Shown here: positions 53,428 through 61,602 of the stretch, piece after piece
How positions within the stretch are numbered: the stretch's first letter is position 1
Layout of the letters: the number at the start of each line of letters is the position of its first letter
NCBI GenBank assembly: GCA_937924775.1
Contig: CALDUT010000001.1
Coordinates: forward strand, 62,001 to 126,000
Source of the DNA: an uncultured Gemmata sp.
GTDB lineage: Bacteria; Planctomycetota; Planctomycetia; Gemmatales; Gemmataceae
Length of the DNA stretch: 64,000 nt
Direction: 5' to 3'
The notes under the pieces: model-generated
Database searches by the model: none
Told to the model about the DNA's origin: nothing
Seen by the model: only the letters and a program-made list of their open reading frames with translations
Made by a program: the position numbers and the translations under genes

Positions 53428-56124
53428 ATGATAACCGCTTCGCGTTGGTGTGGGTGGTCGCGGTGGGCTGTGGGTCTGGGGGGACTATTGGCGTTGGCTT
53501 GGGGGGCGGCGGGCCAATTCCCCCCCGAAGAGGAAGACCCTCAGGGGGGCGTCAAAAAACGGATTATTGTCGATGACGACGACCCCAACAACCCCGGTGC
53601 CACGGTCGGGACACCACCACACCTGCGGCTTGATGAACTACTTTATGCCGCCCAAGAGGCGAAACATCCCGTCATCAAAGAACTTTATCAAAAGCATACC
53701 GTGCCTTTCGACCGGTTGTACACCAAAGGTGGCAAGGGGGCTATTCGGCCCATCGAACACGCCCGCGGCGGGCCAATTCCGGAAATAACGGTGATTCTAC
53801 TGAATGCCGACGGCCAAGAAATCGGTCAAGCGGTGGTCAATAGCAGCATTGTTCGCCGCGTGGATTATTTTGAGGAAATTGTCGTCACGGAAGCAAATAA
53901 GTTATTATCTTACAAGCCTTTAGGAACAACGCCGGGGCCGGATGGGCTGACGGCGACCGACCAGGTCGCGGCCGCCGAGAAGCTGCTGGCCGCTGCCGTG
54001 CGGTTCCACGATTTTTCCCGCGAACGGCTGATCCGCAAAGGCAAGGGGTGGGACGAAATTCGCAAGCCATTGGCCGATCGTCTGCGGGAAGTGCGTTTAC
54101 TGCAGTTGAAAACCGCATTGGCGGCCAACGATTGGCCCACGGTACGCGAGGCGGGTCAACGTTTGTTGAAGGCCTACCCGCGTGATCCGGTGGTAGCCTC
54201 GGAAGTCGCCGCGGCTCGGATCGGGGAAGCGCAGCGGCTGTTGGCCAGCGACCAACCCACGGAACAAATTAAGGCCCGGGAAATTCTCGATGAATTCGAA
54301 GCCCGTTATCCCGGCGGCGGCAGCGAAACGATTAAAGAGATTCGCAAGAAGCTGACCAGTTTGGCCCAGGAGGCGTTGCGGACCGCGCAGGCGAAAAGGA
54401 AAGCCGGCGATCTCGCGGGGGCGGCCCAGGCGCTCGATCGGGCCGCGGCCCTCGATCCGACGCTGCCCGACTTGCGGGAAATGCTTCGCGAACTCAAAAG
54501 CGGCTACCAAACGCTTTATGTCGGCGTGCGCGAGTATCCGGTGTGGATGTCGCCCATGACGGCACGTTTGGATAGCGAAAAACAGGCTGTCGAACTATTG
54601 TTTGAAGGTTTGCTGAGCGAAGTGCCAGATGGCCACGGCGGCGTCCATTATCGCCCGGGGGCCGCGGTCGCAATGCCCGCGGTCGTACCCGGTGGTCGGG
54701 AGGTCACCTTGCGCTCGTTCGAACTCGATGCTTCCGGCCGATTCGGCTTCGAGTCGCACGATGTGGTCGAAACCGTCAAATTCATGCAAAAATACCAGCA
54801 CACCTGGAGCGGATATGTTTTACCGTGGATGGAGGAACTCCCTACCCCCATCGATACCACCACGCTGCGGATCAACTTCCGTCAGGGGCATCCCGATCCG
54901 CGGGCACTTCTGACCTTCAAACTGCTGCCGGCCCGGTGGCTGACCGCTAACCGCAAAGATCCGGATGATGCGGTTTTTGCCGAAAGTCCTTTCGGGACAG
55001 GACCTTACCGCCTCTACAGCACCTCCAAAGCGGGGGGAAATACGCACCGAGAGATGGTCTTCATCGACAATCCCCTCTACAGCCGCTGGCGGGACCGGGC
55101 CGACCTGCCACACATCCGGGAAATTCGCTTCGTGGAGACGTCGAAAGTTCCCAATCTGGTGGAGTGGTTTCAACAAGGCCGCCTTCACATCCTGACCGAT
55201 GTCGCTACAGCCGACCTGGATCAATTCCTCAGCCCGGCGGCGAATCTCACCAACATTGTGCAGGCCTACACCGCCGAGACGAATCGCCGCATCTACATGC
55301 TGGCGGTCAATCACCGCCGGCCGTACTTGCAGAATACGCTGCTCCGCCAAGGCCTTTCCATGGCGATTGACCGGGAAGCCATTCTCGACGCGGTGTTTCG
55401 TGCCAAAACGAAGTTCCACACCGCCCTCACCGGGCCGTTTCCGGCCAAGTCGTGGGCCACGCCCCCAGGCCCCAGCGGCAAACCGATTCCCTTACTCAAT
55501 CGCGACGGGGCCTTAACTCGCCTCCAGACATATTTGGCGGATAATAGTACACGCGATACCGTCACACTGTCCTATCCGGCCGAGGATGCGCAAGCGACCC
55601 AAGCCTGTCAGATGATCAAAACCCAGGTGGAAAGTCTCTTCAACGACCTGCCCGGGCGTAAACTGACCCTTCAACTCGAAGCCGTGCCCAAACGCGATCT
55701 GATTTTGCGCGTGGAAGAGGAACACCGTTACGATTTAGCGTATGTCCCGTTTGAATATCCCGATGATTGGTACCCCTTCGGCCTTGGGGCGTTCCTCGAT
55801 TCTACGGCCACCGGCCGCGGCGGGCGCAATTGGCTCGGGTTTGGCAAACATTCCACCGATGAAGGGGATACACGCTTGGAAATGTTATTACGCGACCTGC
55901 GGGGATATCGGGATTTCCAACAATTGCTGACAAAAACGGCCGAAGTTCACAAACTTTTTAATGAAACGATGCCGTTTATTCCCCTCTGGCAACTCGACCG
56001 GCATTTGTTGGTGCATAACCGCGTGCGAATTTACACCGGGTTAACCGATCAGCCTGTCAGCCCCCGCGTACTCAACCCGACCACGCTCTTCCAAGGAGTC
56101 GCTTATTGGCGCATTCAGGAATAA
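53428..56124 (+). CDS. Orphan family 5 extracellular solute-binding protein with helical N-terminal half
   Basis: 898 residues from ATG 53428. N-terminal hydrophobic signal (AVGLGGLLALAWGAAG) is followed by an acidic linker, a region with TPR-like helices (about 180-350, AKRKAGDLAGAAQALDRAAALD) and, from about 365, an SBP_bac_5 domain: VELLFEGLLSEVP, FGTGPYRLY, LLRQGLSMAIDREAI, EEHRYDLAYVPFEYPDD. Such domains bind oligopeptides for ABC import, yet no permease or ATPase gene is adjacent. The fusion is longer than a usual binding protein (about 540 residues). It could be a periplasmic sensor or use a distant permease. Confidence 0.82.
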   Translation: MITASRWCGWSRWAVGLGGLLALAWGAAGQFPPEEEDPQGGVKKRIIVDDDDPNNPGATVGTPPHLRLDELLYAAQEAKHPVIKELYQKHTVPFDRLYTKGGKGAIRPIEHARGGPIPEITVILLNADGQEIGQAVVNSSIVRRVDYFEEIVVTEANKLLSYKPLGTTPGPDGLTATDQVAAAEKLLAAAVRFHDFSRERLIRKGKGWDEIRKPLADRLREVRLLQLKTALAANDWPTVREAGQRLLKAYPRDPVVASEVAAARIGEAQRLLASDQPTEQIKAREILDEFEARYPGGGSETIKEIRKKLTSLAQEALRTAQAKRKAGDLAGAAQALDRAAALDPTLPDLREMLRELKSGYQTLYVGVREYPVWMSPMTARLDSEKQAVELLFEGLLSEVPDGHGGVHYRPGAAVAMPAVVPGGREVTLRSFELDASGRFGFESHDVVETVKFMQKYQHTWSGYVLPWMEELPTPIDTTTLRINFRQGHPDPRALLTFKLLPARWLTANRKDPDDAVFAESPFGTGPYRLYSTSKAGGNTHREMVFIDNPLYSRWRDRADLPHIREIRFVETSKVPNLVEWFQQGRLHILTDVATADLDQFLSPAANLTNIVQAYTAETNRRIYMLAVNHRRPYLQNTLLRQGLSMAIDREAILDAVFRAKTKFHTALTGPFPAKSWATPPGPSGKPIPLLNRDGALTRLQTYLADNSTRDTVTLSYPAEDAQATQACQMIKTQVESLFNDLPGRKLTLQLEAVPKRDLILRVEEEHRYDLAYVPFEYPDDWYPFGLGAFLDSTATGRGGRNWLGFGKHSTDEGDTRLEMLLRDLRGYRDFQQLLTKTAEVHKLFNETMPFIPLWQLDRHLLVHNRVRIYTGLTDQPVSPRVLNPTTLFQGVAYWRIQE

Positions 56125-56338
56125 CGACCGGGCGGGGAACACATCGTGACGGTCCTATCCTTCGGGCTAAGCCGATCGCACCAATCGCTCCGGTAGCGCC
56201 AGCCTCGACTCTGACAAGGCTGGCTTTTGTGGGGGACGGCGCGTTGCCCGCTTACGAGGAAATGGCAGAATTTCTCAAGTTGATTCAGGATGAACCCACT
56301 GGCAGCAAGTCGCTGTCGAATTCTGCGGGGACCAGGCG

Positions 56339-56743
56339 ATGGACCGGCGGTTCATTCTCATCCATCTGATAGCAGTTTCGGTCGCCGCTCTGGGCGGTTG
56401 CGCCTCGTGGCGTTGTGGCGATCGCACCGGGGGGTTGATCTTGCGGCGATCGGAGGTTCCCTGCCAGACCGCAGGCCAGCGGACTGGCTGTTTCGACGCG
56501 GTCACCGGCGAGCCGGTACCTTGCCCCCCTGATGTACCAGCCAGCGTGGTTCCTGGCAGGGGCGGGCCACTTCCGGCCCCTCCGCCGCCGCGGCTGGATG
56601 AACTGCACATGCCCGCCCCATCCGGCCTGATTCCCCCTCAGGCGGTCCCTGTGCCCGCTCCGCCTCCCACGCTCGACACCGGCTCTGGCATGCTGCCCTA
56701 TCCGAGCCAGCCGGGGGTTCCCGTGAAATCCCCCGGCAAATGA
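56339..56743 (+). CDS. Proline-rich lipoprotein
   Basis: 134 residues from ATG 56339. The lipobox is VAALGGC, with Cys21 as the acylated residue after a short signal (FILIHLIAVSVA). The mature protein is Pro-rich and low in complexity (GGPLPAPPPPRLDELHMP, VPVPAPPPTLD), with several Cys near the start. Function unknown; an envelope spacer is possible. A hairpin follows at 56811. Confidence 0.7.
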   Translation: MDRRFILIHLIAVSVAALGGCASWRCGDRTGGLILRRSEVPCQTAGQRTGCFDAVTGEPVPCPPDVPASVVPGRGGPLPAPPPPRLDELHMPAPSGLIPPQAVPVPAPPPTLDTGSGMLPYPSQPGVPVKSPGK

Positions 56744-56810
56744 CTTTCCCCGCCTGCAGATTATTCGCACCACCTGTACCATCGTTCACCCGGAGGGTGA
56801 CCCCACGCGG

Positions 56811-56841
56811 CGGTTGACGGGCACGATGCTCGTCAACCGCT
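56811..56841 (+). terminator. 10-bp hairpin after the lipoprotein gene
   Basis: GCGGTTGACG (56811-56820) pairs with CGTCAACCGC (56832-56841), 11-base loop, 68 bases after the stop. Confidence 0.5.
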
Positions 56842-57145
56842 TGGTGTCTTTGTCATCCCTGGGGCTACCGGCATGTTCTGGGTAATGCAACGGTTTCGTG
56901 AAATCGGGAGATTCCGCAGAAACAAGTCAATCCGGTGGACTCTCCGCGTCGATAAAAAAAGTGCCGGTGATGGTGACGGTGGAACCGCAGCGACACCGGC
57001 CCCCGGTGGTTCGTGCAGGGAAGCGGGCCATCGGTGTGTTTCACCCTCCCGTGCCACTGTCGGGTTCCAGCTGCGGTTTCTGGTGGCTGAATCCGGCAGT
57101 GGCCGTGAGTGGACTTCCGACCTTTAGCCAAGGATGGTTCCGGTT
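56842..57145. other. 304-bp stretch without a supported gene
   Basis: Two overlapping open frames on the plus strand (about 56873-57127 and 56898-57167) and several on the minus strand were inspected; none has a convincing start site or recognisable family. A small gene ending within the next lipoprotein cannot be excluded. Confidence 0.4.
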
Positions 57146-57340
57146 ATGCGTCGATATTGCGCGTTAATGGTAGCCTGTGCGGCTTTGGCGCTTGCACTGG
57201 GTTGCCGCCATGTGGGGGGAAAGTGCGATTGCGGGTACAACCCGGCCGATTATCCGATTCATCCGCCGACCAATCCGCATGCGTCGGCCCCGGTCCTCAA
57301 GCCAGCCCCGATGCCCGCTCCCACCCCGGGCGGAAACTAG
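57146..57340 (+). CDS. Tiny lipoprotein
   Basis: 64 residues from ATG 57146 (an ATG at 57134 adds four residues). Lipobox LALALGC, Cys20 acylated after MRRYCALMVACAALALALG. The mature peptide has HVGGKCDCGYNPADYP and a Pro-rich tail (PAPMPAPTPGGN). Similar in plan to the lipoprotein 400 bases upstream. Function unknown. Confidence 0.65.
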   Translation: MRRYCALMVACAALALALGCRHVGGKCDCGYNPADYPIHPPTNPHASAPVLKPAPMPAPTPGGN

Positions 57341-57352
57341 GAGTAACCTCAC

Positions 57353-57388
57353 GACCCACTTCGAGATACGGATGTTTTGAAGTGGGTC
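57353..57388 (+). terminator. 10-bp hairpin followed by ATTTTA
   Basis: GACCCACTTC (57353-57362) pairs with GAAGTGGGTC (57379-57388), followed by ATTTTA. Thirteen bases after the tiny lipoprotein stop; an intrinsic-terminator-like arrangement. Confidence 0.7.
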
Positions 57389-57438
57389 ATTTTATGGAAG
57401 GTTTCGTTAGGCGACGGCGAAACGATTGCTGGTGGGGG

Positions 57439-58866
57439 CTACGGCACCGGTGGGGTTTTGGGGTGCAGTTTCATGCGGTTTTCGTATTCCGTGGAGAGCA
57501 CATCCTTGACGATCCCACGGCGAATGAGTTCTTTTTCGGGGATTTCCCCAAGGTCTTTGGTATCGCGAATCCACTGGTCTAGTGCTGCTGACATTTCTTT
57601 TTTGATCTTTTGAATTTCCACGGAATCCGCGTCGGCCAGATTGCGAACTTCGTGCGGATCGTTGTCGAGGTCGTAGAGTTCTTCCCGGGGTTTGGTTCGC
57701 GACCAGAAGAGTTTTTGCGTGGCGTTGAGCTGGCCTTCGAAGGCGAGACGCCGCCAGTCTTTCATGATGGGCATTTCATCCAAGTAATTGATGTATTGGA
57801 AGTAGGGTAAGTCGGGTTCGAAATTACGGATGTAGCGATAACGCTCGCTGCGGACTGTGCGAATGCGGTCGTAGGCTTCGTCCATACGATCGCGGGCACC
57901 GAAGACGTAGGCGGGGGCAGGTTGCGTTTTCTCGCCCAGAAAGACGCGGCCAACCATATGCGGCGGTGCTTTTCCCCCGGCGATGGTGATAAGCGTGGGG
58001 GCAATATCCAGGAAGCACACGAGGTCTTCCCGCACGGTACCGGGTTGGATCTTCCCTGGCCAGCGGACGATGAAGGGCACCCGCAGGCCGCTATCATACG
58101 GCCAACGTTTGGCCCGGGGTAATCCGGCTCCGTGATCGGCGAAGAAAATGACAAGGGTGTTATCACTCAGTTTGTGATCGTCGAGGAATTGCAACACGTC
58201 GCCAGCGATATAGTCCATCGCGGTGATGTTGTCGTGATATTTGCCGACACATTCGCGGACCGCCGGGGTATCCGGATAGTACGGCGGCAGATGGAGCTTG
58301 GAACGGTCGCGAATTTCTTCGGGTTTCAGACGGGCAATATTCTTCTTGTACTGAGCTTCGGACGCCCGGGCCTGACTTTCGTGGGTCACGGTGATGTTGT
58401 AGACCGCGAAAAAGGGCTGTTTCAGTTTTTCTGGGTGTTTCGTCCAGTCTACGGTGACATCCGACCATCCGGGGGGGGGATCAAAGTTGAAGTCGGTTTT
58501 GCCAATGCCGCCACCGTGCGGCCAACAGATGGTGTAACCGGCTTTACGGAGATATTCGGTGTACATGGGTGGTGCGGTCACCAATTTCGATCGCATGTGG
58601 TGGCTGCCGATCGTGGTCGGGTATTGCCCGGTGATGAGGCCACTCCGCGACGGGGCACACACCGGGGCATGCGTGAAGGCCCGGGTGAAGCGGGCCCCTT
58701 GGGCAGCAAGTTTATCCAAGTTCGGGGTGATCGCATCGGGATCACCGTAACAACCCAGGTGCGGGGAGATGTCTTCGCAGGTCAAGAGCACGATATTCGG
58801 CTGATCCGCAGCGAATAAGGACGAGCCCAGACCGCTGATGGCCACCAGGCAGAGCAGTAAGCGCAT
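57439..58866 (-). CDS. Secreted sulfatase
   Basis: 475 residues from ATG 58866 with GAGGAG eight bases upstream and signal peptide MRLLLCLVAISGLGSSLFAA. Type I sulfatase: PNIVLLTCEDISPHLGCYGD contains metal ligands, and CAPSRSGLITG has Cys70 in the CxPSR motif that is converted to formylglycine. Further motifs are VIFFADHGAG and the ELYDLDNDPHEVRNLA C-terminal segment. It hydrolyses sulfate esters or N-sulfates of glycans; the subgroup resembles heparan N-sulfatase-like S1 enzymes, but substrate is uncertain. Modification needs a formylglycine-generating enzyme elsewhere. Confidence 0.93.
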   Translation of the reverse strand: MRLLLCLVAISGLGSSLFAADQPNIVLLTCEDISPHLGCYGDPDAITPNLDKLAAQGARFTRAFTHAPVCAPSRSGLITGQYPTTIGSHHMRSKLVTAPPMYTEYLRKAGYTICWPHGGGIGKTDFNFDPPPGWSDVTVDWTKHPEKLKQPFFAVYNITVTHESQARASEAQYKKNIARLKPEEIRDRSKLHLPPYYPDTPAVRECVGKYHDNITAMDYIAGDVLQFLDDHKLSDNTLVIFFADHGAGLPRAKRWPYDSGLRVPFIVRWPGKIQPGTVREDLVCFLDIAPTLITIAGGKAPPHMVGRVFLGEKTQPAPAYVFGARDRMDEAYDRIRTVRSERYRYIRNFEPDLPYFQYINYLDEMPIMKDWRRLAFEGQLNATQKLFWSRTKPREELYDLDNDPHEVRNLADADSVEIQKIKKEMSAALDQWIRDTKDLGEIPEKELIRRGIVKDVLSTEYENRMKLHPKTPPVP

Positions 58867-58934
58867 GACAATCACTCCTCACGACACACCACCCACAACC
58901 ACCGGATGGTCCAATATAGCTAGATTCAAAGCTG

Positions 58935-59417
58935 CTAGGTAGACCCGGGGGAGGACCGAGCGATCCGGTCCTCCGCAGACCAGGCGCGAACCGTCCACCA
59001 CAGCCACGTGCCACACGCCAGCCATTGCAGCGTACTCACCCACAAATACACCCGGTGAACGGGATAAAACGGGGGACGCACAAGCACCATCCGCCGGTGG
59101 TCGTCCATGAAGGCTTCCAGAAGCTGATGCAAGTAAAATAGTAAAAATTGGCACACCAGCACCACGGCCCACGCCCACCACCGGCACGTGGTCCGGCGAG
59201 GCTGGGGATCGCGACTAAAAGCCAAGTCGAGGGCCAGCAGCCCCACCCCGACAAGTCCCACCCAGTTCAGGGCATCCGTCACACGAGCGGTGACAGCCCC
59301 TTGCCTGGCAGCCCCCCACAGTTGCGTTCCCGCGGGAACCACAAACGCCGCGTAGAACACGAACCCACCTTGCCAAACCAAAAGTGCTTGCAACACCAGG
59401 AACCGGCAGGCGGTCAT
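58935..59417 (-). CDS. Integral membrane protein paired with a PepSY protein
   Basis: 160 residues from ATG 59417, which overlaps the TGA of the PepSY gene and follows GGAGGGG. Four hydrophobic helices: FLVLQALLVWQGGFVFYAAF, WVGLVGVGLLALDLAF, AVVLVCQFLLFYLHQLLE and VYLWVSTLQWLACGTWLW, with basic loops. No family recognised with confidence; the arrangement suggests a partner of the PepSY protein in electron or metal transport across the inner membrane. Confidence 0.7.
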   Translation of the reverse strand: MTACRFLVLQALLVWQGGFVFYAAFVVPAGTQLWGAARQGAVTARVTDALNWVGLVGVGLLALDLAFSRDPQPRRTTCRWWAWAVVLVCQFLLFYLHQLLEAFMDDHRRMVLVRPPFYPVHRVYLWVSTLQWLACGTWLWWTVRAWSAEDRIARSSPGST

Positions 59418-59944
59418 TTCCCCTCCGGCAGCGATGGCTTCCGCCGCCACTTCACCCAATGTGGTAACACGAACAGATACAGTCCTGTCCACCACAGACT
59501 CAGGACGATCAACGCGACGGGGAGAAAAGCATAGAGCTTGACCGAATCATGGAACCAACTGCCGTCGTGCAGGCTTTCGATCACATCCGAGCGACGGTAG
59601 GCGACTTGCAAAACTTCCGCGCTTTGGAAATCGACTTGAACCTCGTAACGGTTCTTGCATTGGACTTTCACAATGCCGTCTTTCGGTCGTACATCGATGC
59701 GATCAATATCCGCCCAAGCGGTCACTTCCGCCTCCGGCACCGCCTGCACGGCTGCCAGGATAGCATCGAAACTCACCCGCGGTTCGCGACCGTGGCCTTT
59801 CTTCGTCACCGGTTGCACCCACGGCAGTTCTTTCTTCAGTTGCAGCAAAATCCCTGTTATGAGAACCAACAGGAACGGAGCCGCGATGATCACTGCGCCC
59901 CAGCGGTGCAATTTCCGAAAAACGACGCGCGGATTCCAAGCCAT
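59414..59944 (-). CDS. PepSY-associated transmembrane protein
   Basis: 176 residues. N-terminal RKLHRWGAVIIAAPFLLVLITGILLQLKKELPW is the first helix typical of PepSY_TM proteins (quoted here as its opening, RKLHRWGAVIIAAPFLL). A periplasmic domain of about 100 residues is followed by a second helix (LPVALIVLSLWWTGLYLF) and a basic end. The family is linked to ferric-siderophore reduction and respiration-related functions. It is translationally coupled to the membrane protein downstream. Confidence 0.8.
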   Translation of the reverse strand: MAWNPRVVFRKLHRWGAVIIAAPFLLVLITGILLQLKKELPWVQPVTKKGHGREPRVSFDAILAAVQAVPEAEVTAWADIDRIDVRPKDGIVKVQCKNRYEVQVDFQSAEVLQVAYRRSDVIESLHDGSWFHDSVKLYAFLPVALIVLSLWWTGLYLFVLPHWVKWRRKPSLPEGK

Positions 59945-60089
59945 GGCAGCCCATCAGGATGAAGACGACCATTCTTTTTCTGATTGTCGGTGGCGATGAA
60001 GTCGTGGTCAATCTTGGAAACAATTGGACAGGACAGTACTCAGCCGATTAGACTCCATGCTCGAGGCGTACGGACTCTAGGAGGCATCG

Positions 60090-60437
60090 ATGGTCATTTT
60101 GTGTGTTAGCTTGGCCGTGGGGCAACCGAATTTCCCCTTGGAGCCGCCAAGCGATGCGGCGGTGATTGCGGCACTGCCGAAAAGCCCGCTTCCGCTCATC
60201 GAGATCGTCCGCCGCGACGCGATTTCCCTCACTCAGGCCACTCCCGGGGCGATCCAGATCGGGCCACGGCTGTTCTACCCGCTGATGGGGTACGGCCAGT
60301 TAGTCGAAGTGACCTGGAAGTGCGAAGTTTCGTTCCGGGAGCGAATCCGTCTCCGTTTTCCGTTCACCGTGGAAATGACGGTCACACGCCAGCAGATCGT
60401 GGAAATCCCTTCATCCACAATCATGCCAGCACCATAA
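60090..60437 (+). CDS. Small secreted hypothetical protein
   Basis: 115 residues from ATG 60090, with AGGAGG six bases upstream, a strong site. N-terminus MVILCVSLAVGQPNFPLEPP suggests a short signal peptide. The rest is a beta-rich segment (LVEVTWKCEVSFRERIRLRF) with a single Cys. No family recognised. It lies 145 bases from the divergent PepSY gene. Confidence 0.65.
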   Translation: MVILCVSLAVGQPNFPLEPPSDAAVIAALPKSPLPLIEIVRRDAISLTQATPGAIQIGPRLFYPLMGYGQLVEVTWKCEVSFRERIRLRFPFTVEMTVTRQQIVEIPSSTIMPAP

Positions 60438-60536
60438 CCGTACGCGTGCGCAACCAGCGAACGCGGTTTGTTTTGGCGTGCCCGAAGGTTTGAGGACAGC
60501 CTTCCGCCTAACGACATACCGCAGGCGGCCGGTAAT

Positions 60537-61559
60537 TCAACTGGTCTTCGTCGTCGGTACTGGTGGCAGCCCCAACACCTCCACGGGTTGCACGCCATGG
60601 GGTGTGTGAGCTTCCATACGGGTACCGGGCGTTTGATGCTTCCACTTCAAGTACGCTAGCGCAATGGGTGCTTTCAGCCGCGGGGAGTAGCCACTGGAGG
60701 TGACGAGACCGACCTCTTGGCCGTCGTGAACGATTTTACTCCCTGCAGGAAGTGGATCGCCGGCGAGAACTTTCAAGCCAAGAAACGCCCGGTTGATGTG
60801 CCCGGCTCGGTCGCGAGCCATCACGATCGGTTCTTGCCCCAGGAAGCAGCCTTTGGTGTAACAGATCGCCCGCGCGACAAACCCGACTTCCATGACAAAG
60901 CGGTTCTCGTCGATATCAGGGCCAAAGATCGGTGTCCCCGCTTCGATGCGGAGGATCTCAAACGTCTCCGGTGTTCCATCTATAGCTCCGGCGGCCAGAA
61001 GCATACGCAGGATTCCCTCGGCCCGGTCCGTGCGGGCCACAATATCGAAGCCGGGGAAGCCGAGCTGGTCGCGCCGCCGAATGTGACCAGTGGCATTTTG
61101 GCCGAAAGTTCGCTCCATGTGGGCGAATTCGGGCAATTCGGGGACTGCTTCGCCCAAAGCGCGGGCGAGTAGGTCCGGTGCTTGGGGGCCGGCCAGGTGG
61201 AATTGGGCGAAGTCGTTGGTGCGATCCGCGATTTCCACCTGCTCGGAGATGAGGTAGCGGTCGAGATATTGCACCAATTCTCTATTGCGGCCCGGGGTAG
61301 TCTCCACCCACAGGGCGTGTTGCCCATCGCCGAGGCGGATGTGGTAAATCCACGTTTGGAATTTCACTTTCGCCCGCGGATCGCAAAAGTAGGCTTCGCA
61401 ACCGCCGCCCAGCGGGAGATTCTTGATGTCATTGGTGCTGAGATTACTCAGAAACATCGGGGCATCGGGACCGGTCAACACCAGCTTGGCCACCGCCGAC
61501 CGATCGAAGAGAGCCGCGGTGGTGATCGCGGCCGTGTAATCCGGCGTCTGAGATTCCAT
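60537..61559 (-). CDS. ygfZ: YgfZ/GcvT-domain iron-sulfur maintenance protein
   Basis: 340 residues from ATG 61559 (MESQTPDYTAAITTAALFD). A T-protein-like (GcvT) folate-binding fold with the YgfZ signature TKGCFLGQEPI (Cys about residue 238) and TLRIEAGTPIFGPDID-type segment before it. YgfZ helps maturation or repair of certain Fe-S enzymes using folate. Forty-three bases downstream of the LarA-like gene on the same strand, so probably cotranscribed. Function in planctomycetes is inferred from the family. Confidence 0.88.
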   Translation of the reverse strand: MESQTPDYTAAITTAALFDRSAVAKLVLTGPDAPMFLSNLSTNDIKNLPLGGGCEAYFCDPRAKVKFQTWIYHIRLGDGQHALWVETTPGRNRELVQYLDRYLISEQVEIADRTNDFAQFHLAGPQAPDLLARALGEAVPELPEFAHMERTFGQNATGHIRRRDQLGFPGFDIVARTDRAEGILRMLLAAGAIDGTPETFEILRIEAGTPIFGPDIDENRFVMEVGFVARAICYTKGCFLGQEPIVMARDRAGHINRAFLGLKVLAGDPLPAGSKIVHDGQEVGLVTSSGYSPRLKAPIALAYLKWKHQTPGTRMEAHTPHGVQPVEVLGLPPVPTTKTS

Positions 61560-61602
61560 GGCCCGACTCGTTGGGTTGGGAGAATGACTGAACGCGGACA
61601 CT

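Noticed and set aside
56873-57167. Overlapping short plus-strand open frames
   Set aside because: Neither has a credible start site or recognisable domain; noted only as an uncertain stretch.
58471-58479. Nine-G run inside the sulfatase gene
   Set aside because: Homopolymers of this length are not rare at this base composition and the reading frame is intact, so no phase variation is claimed.
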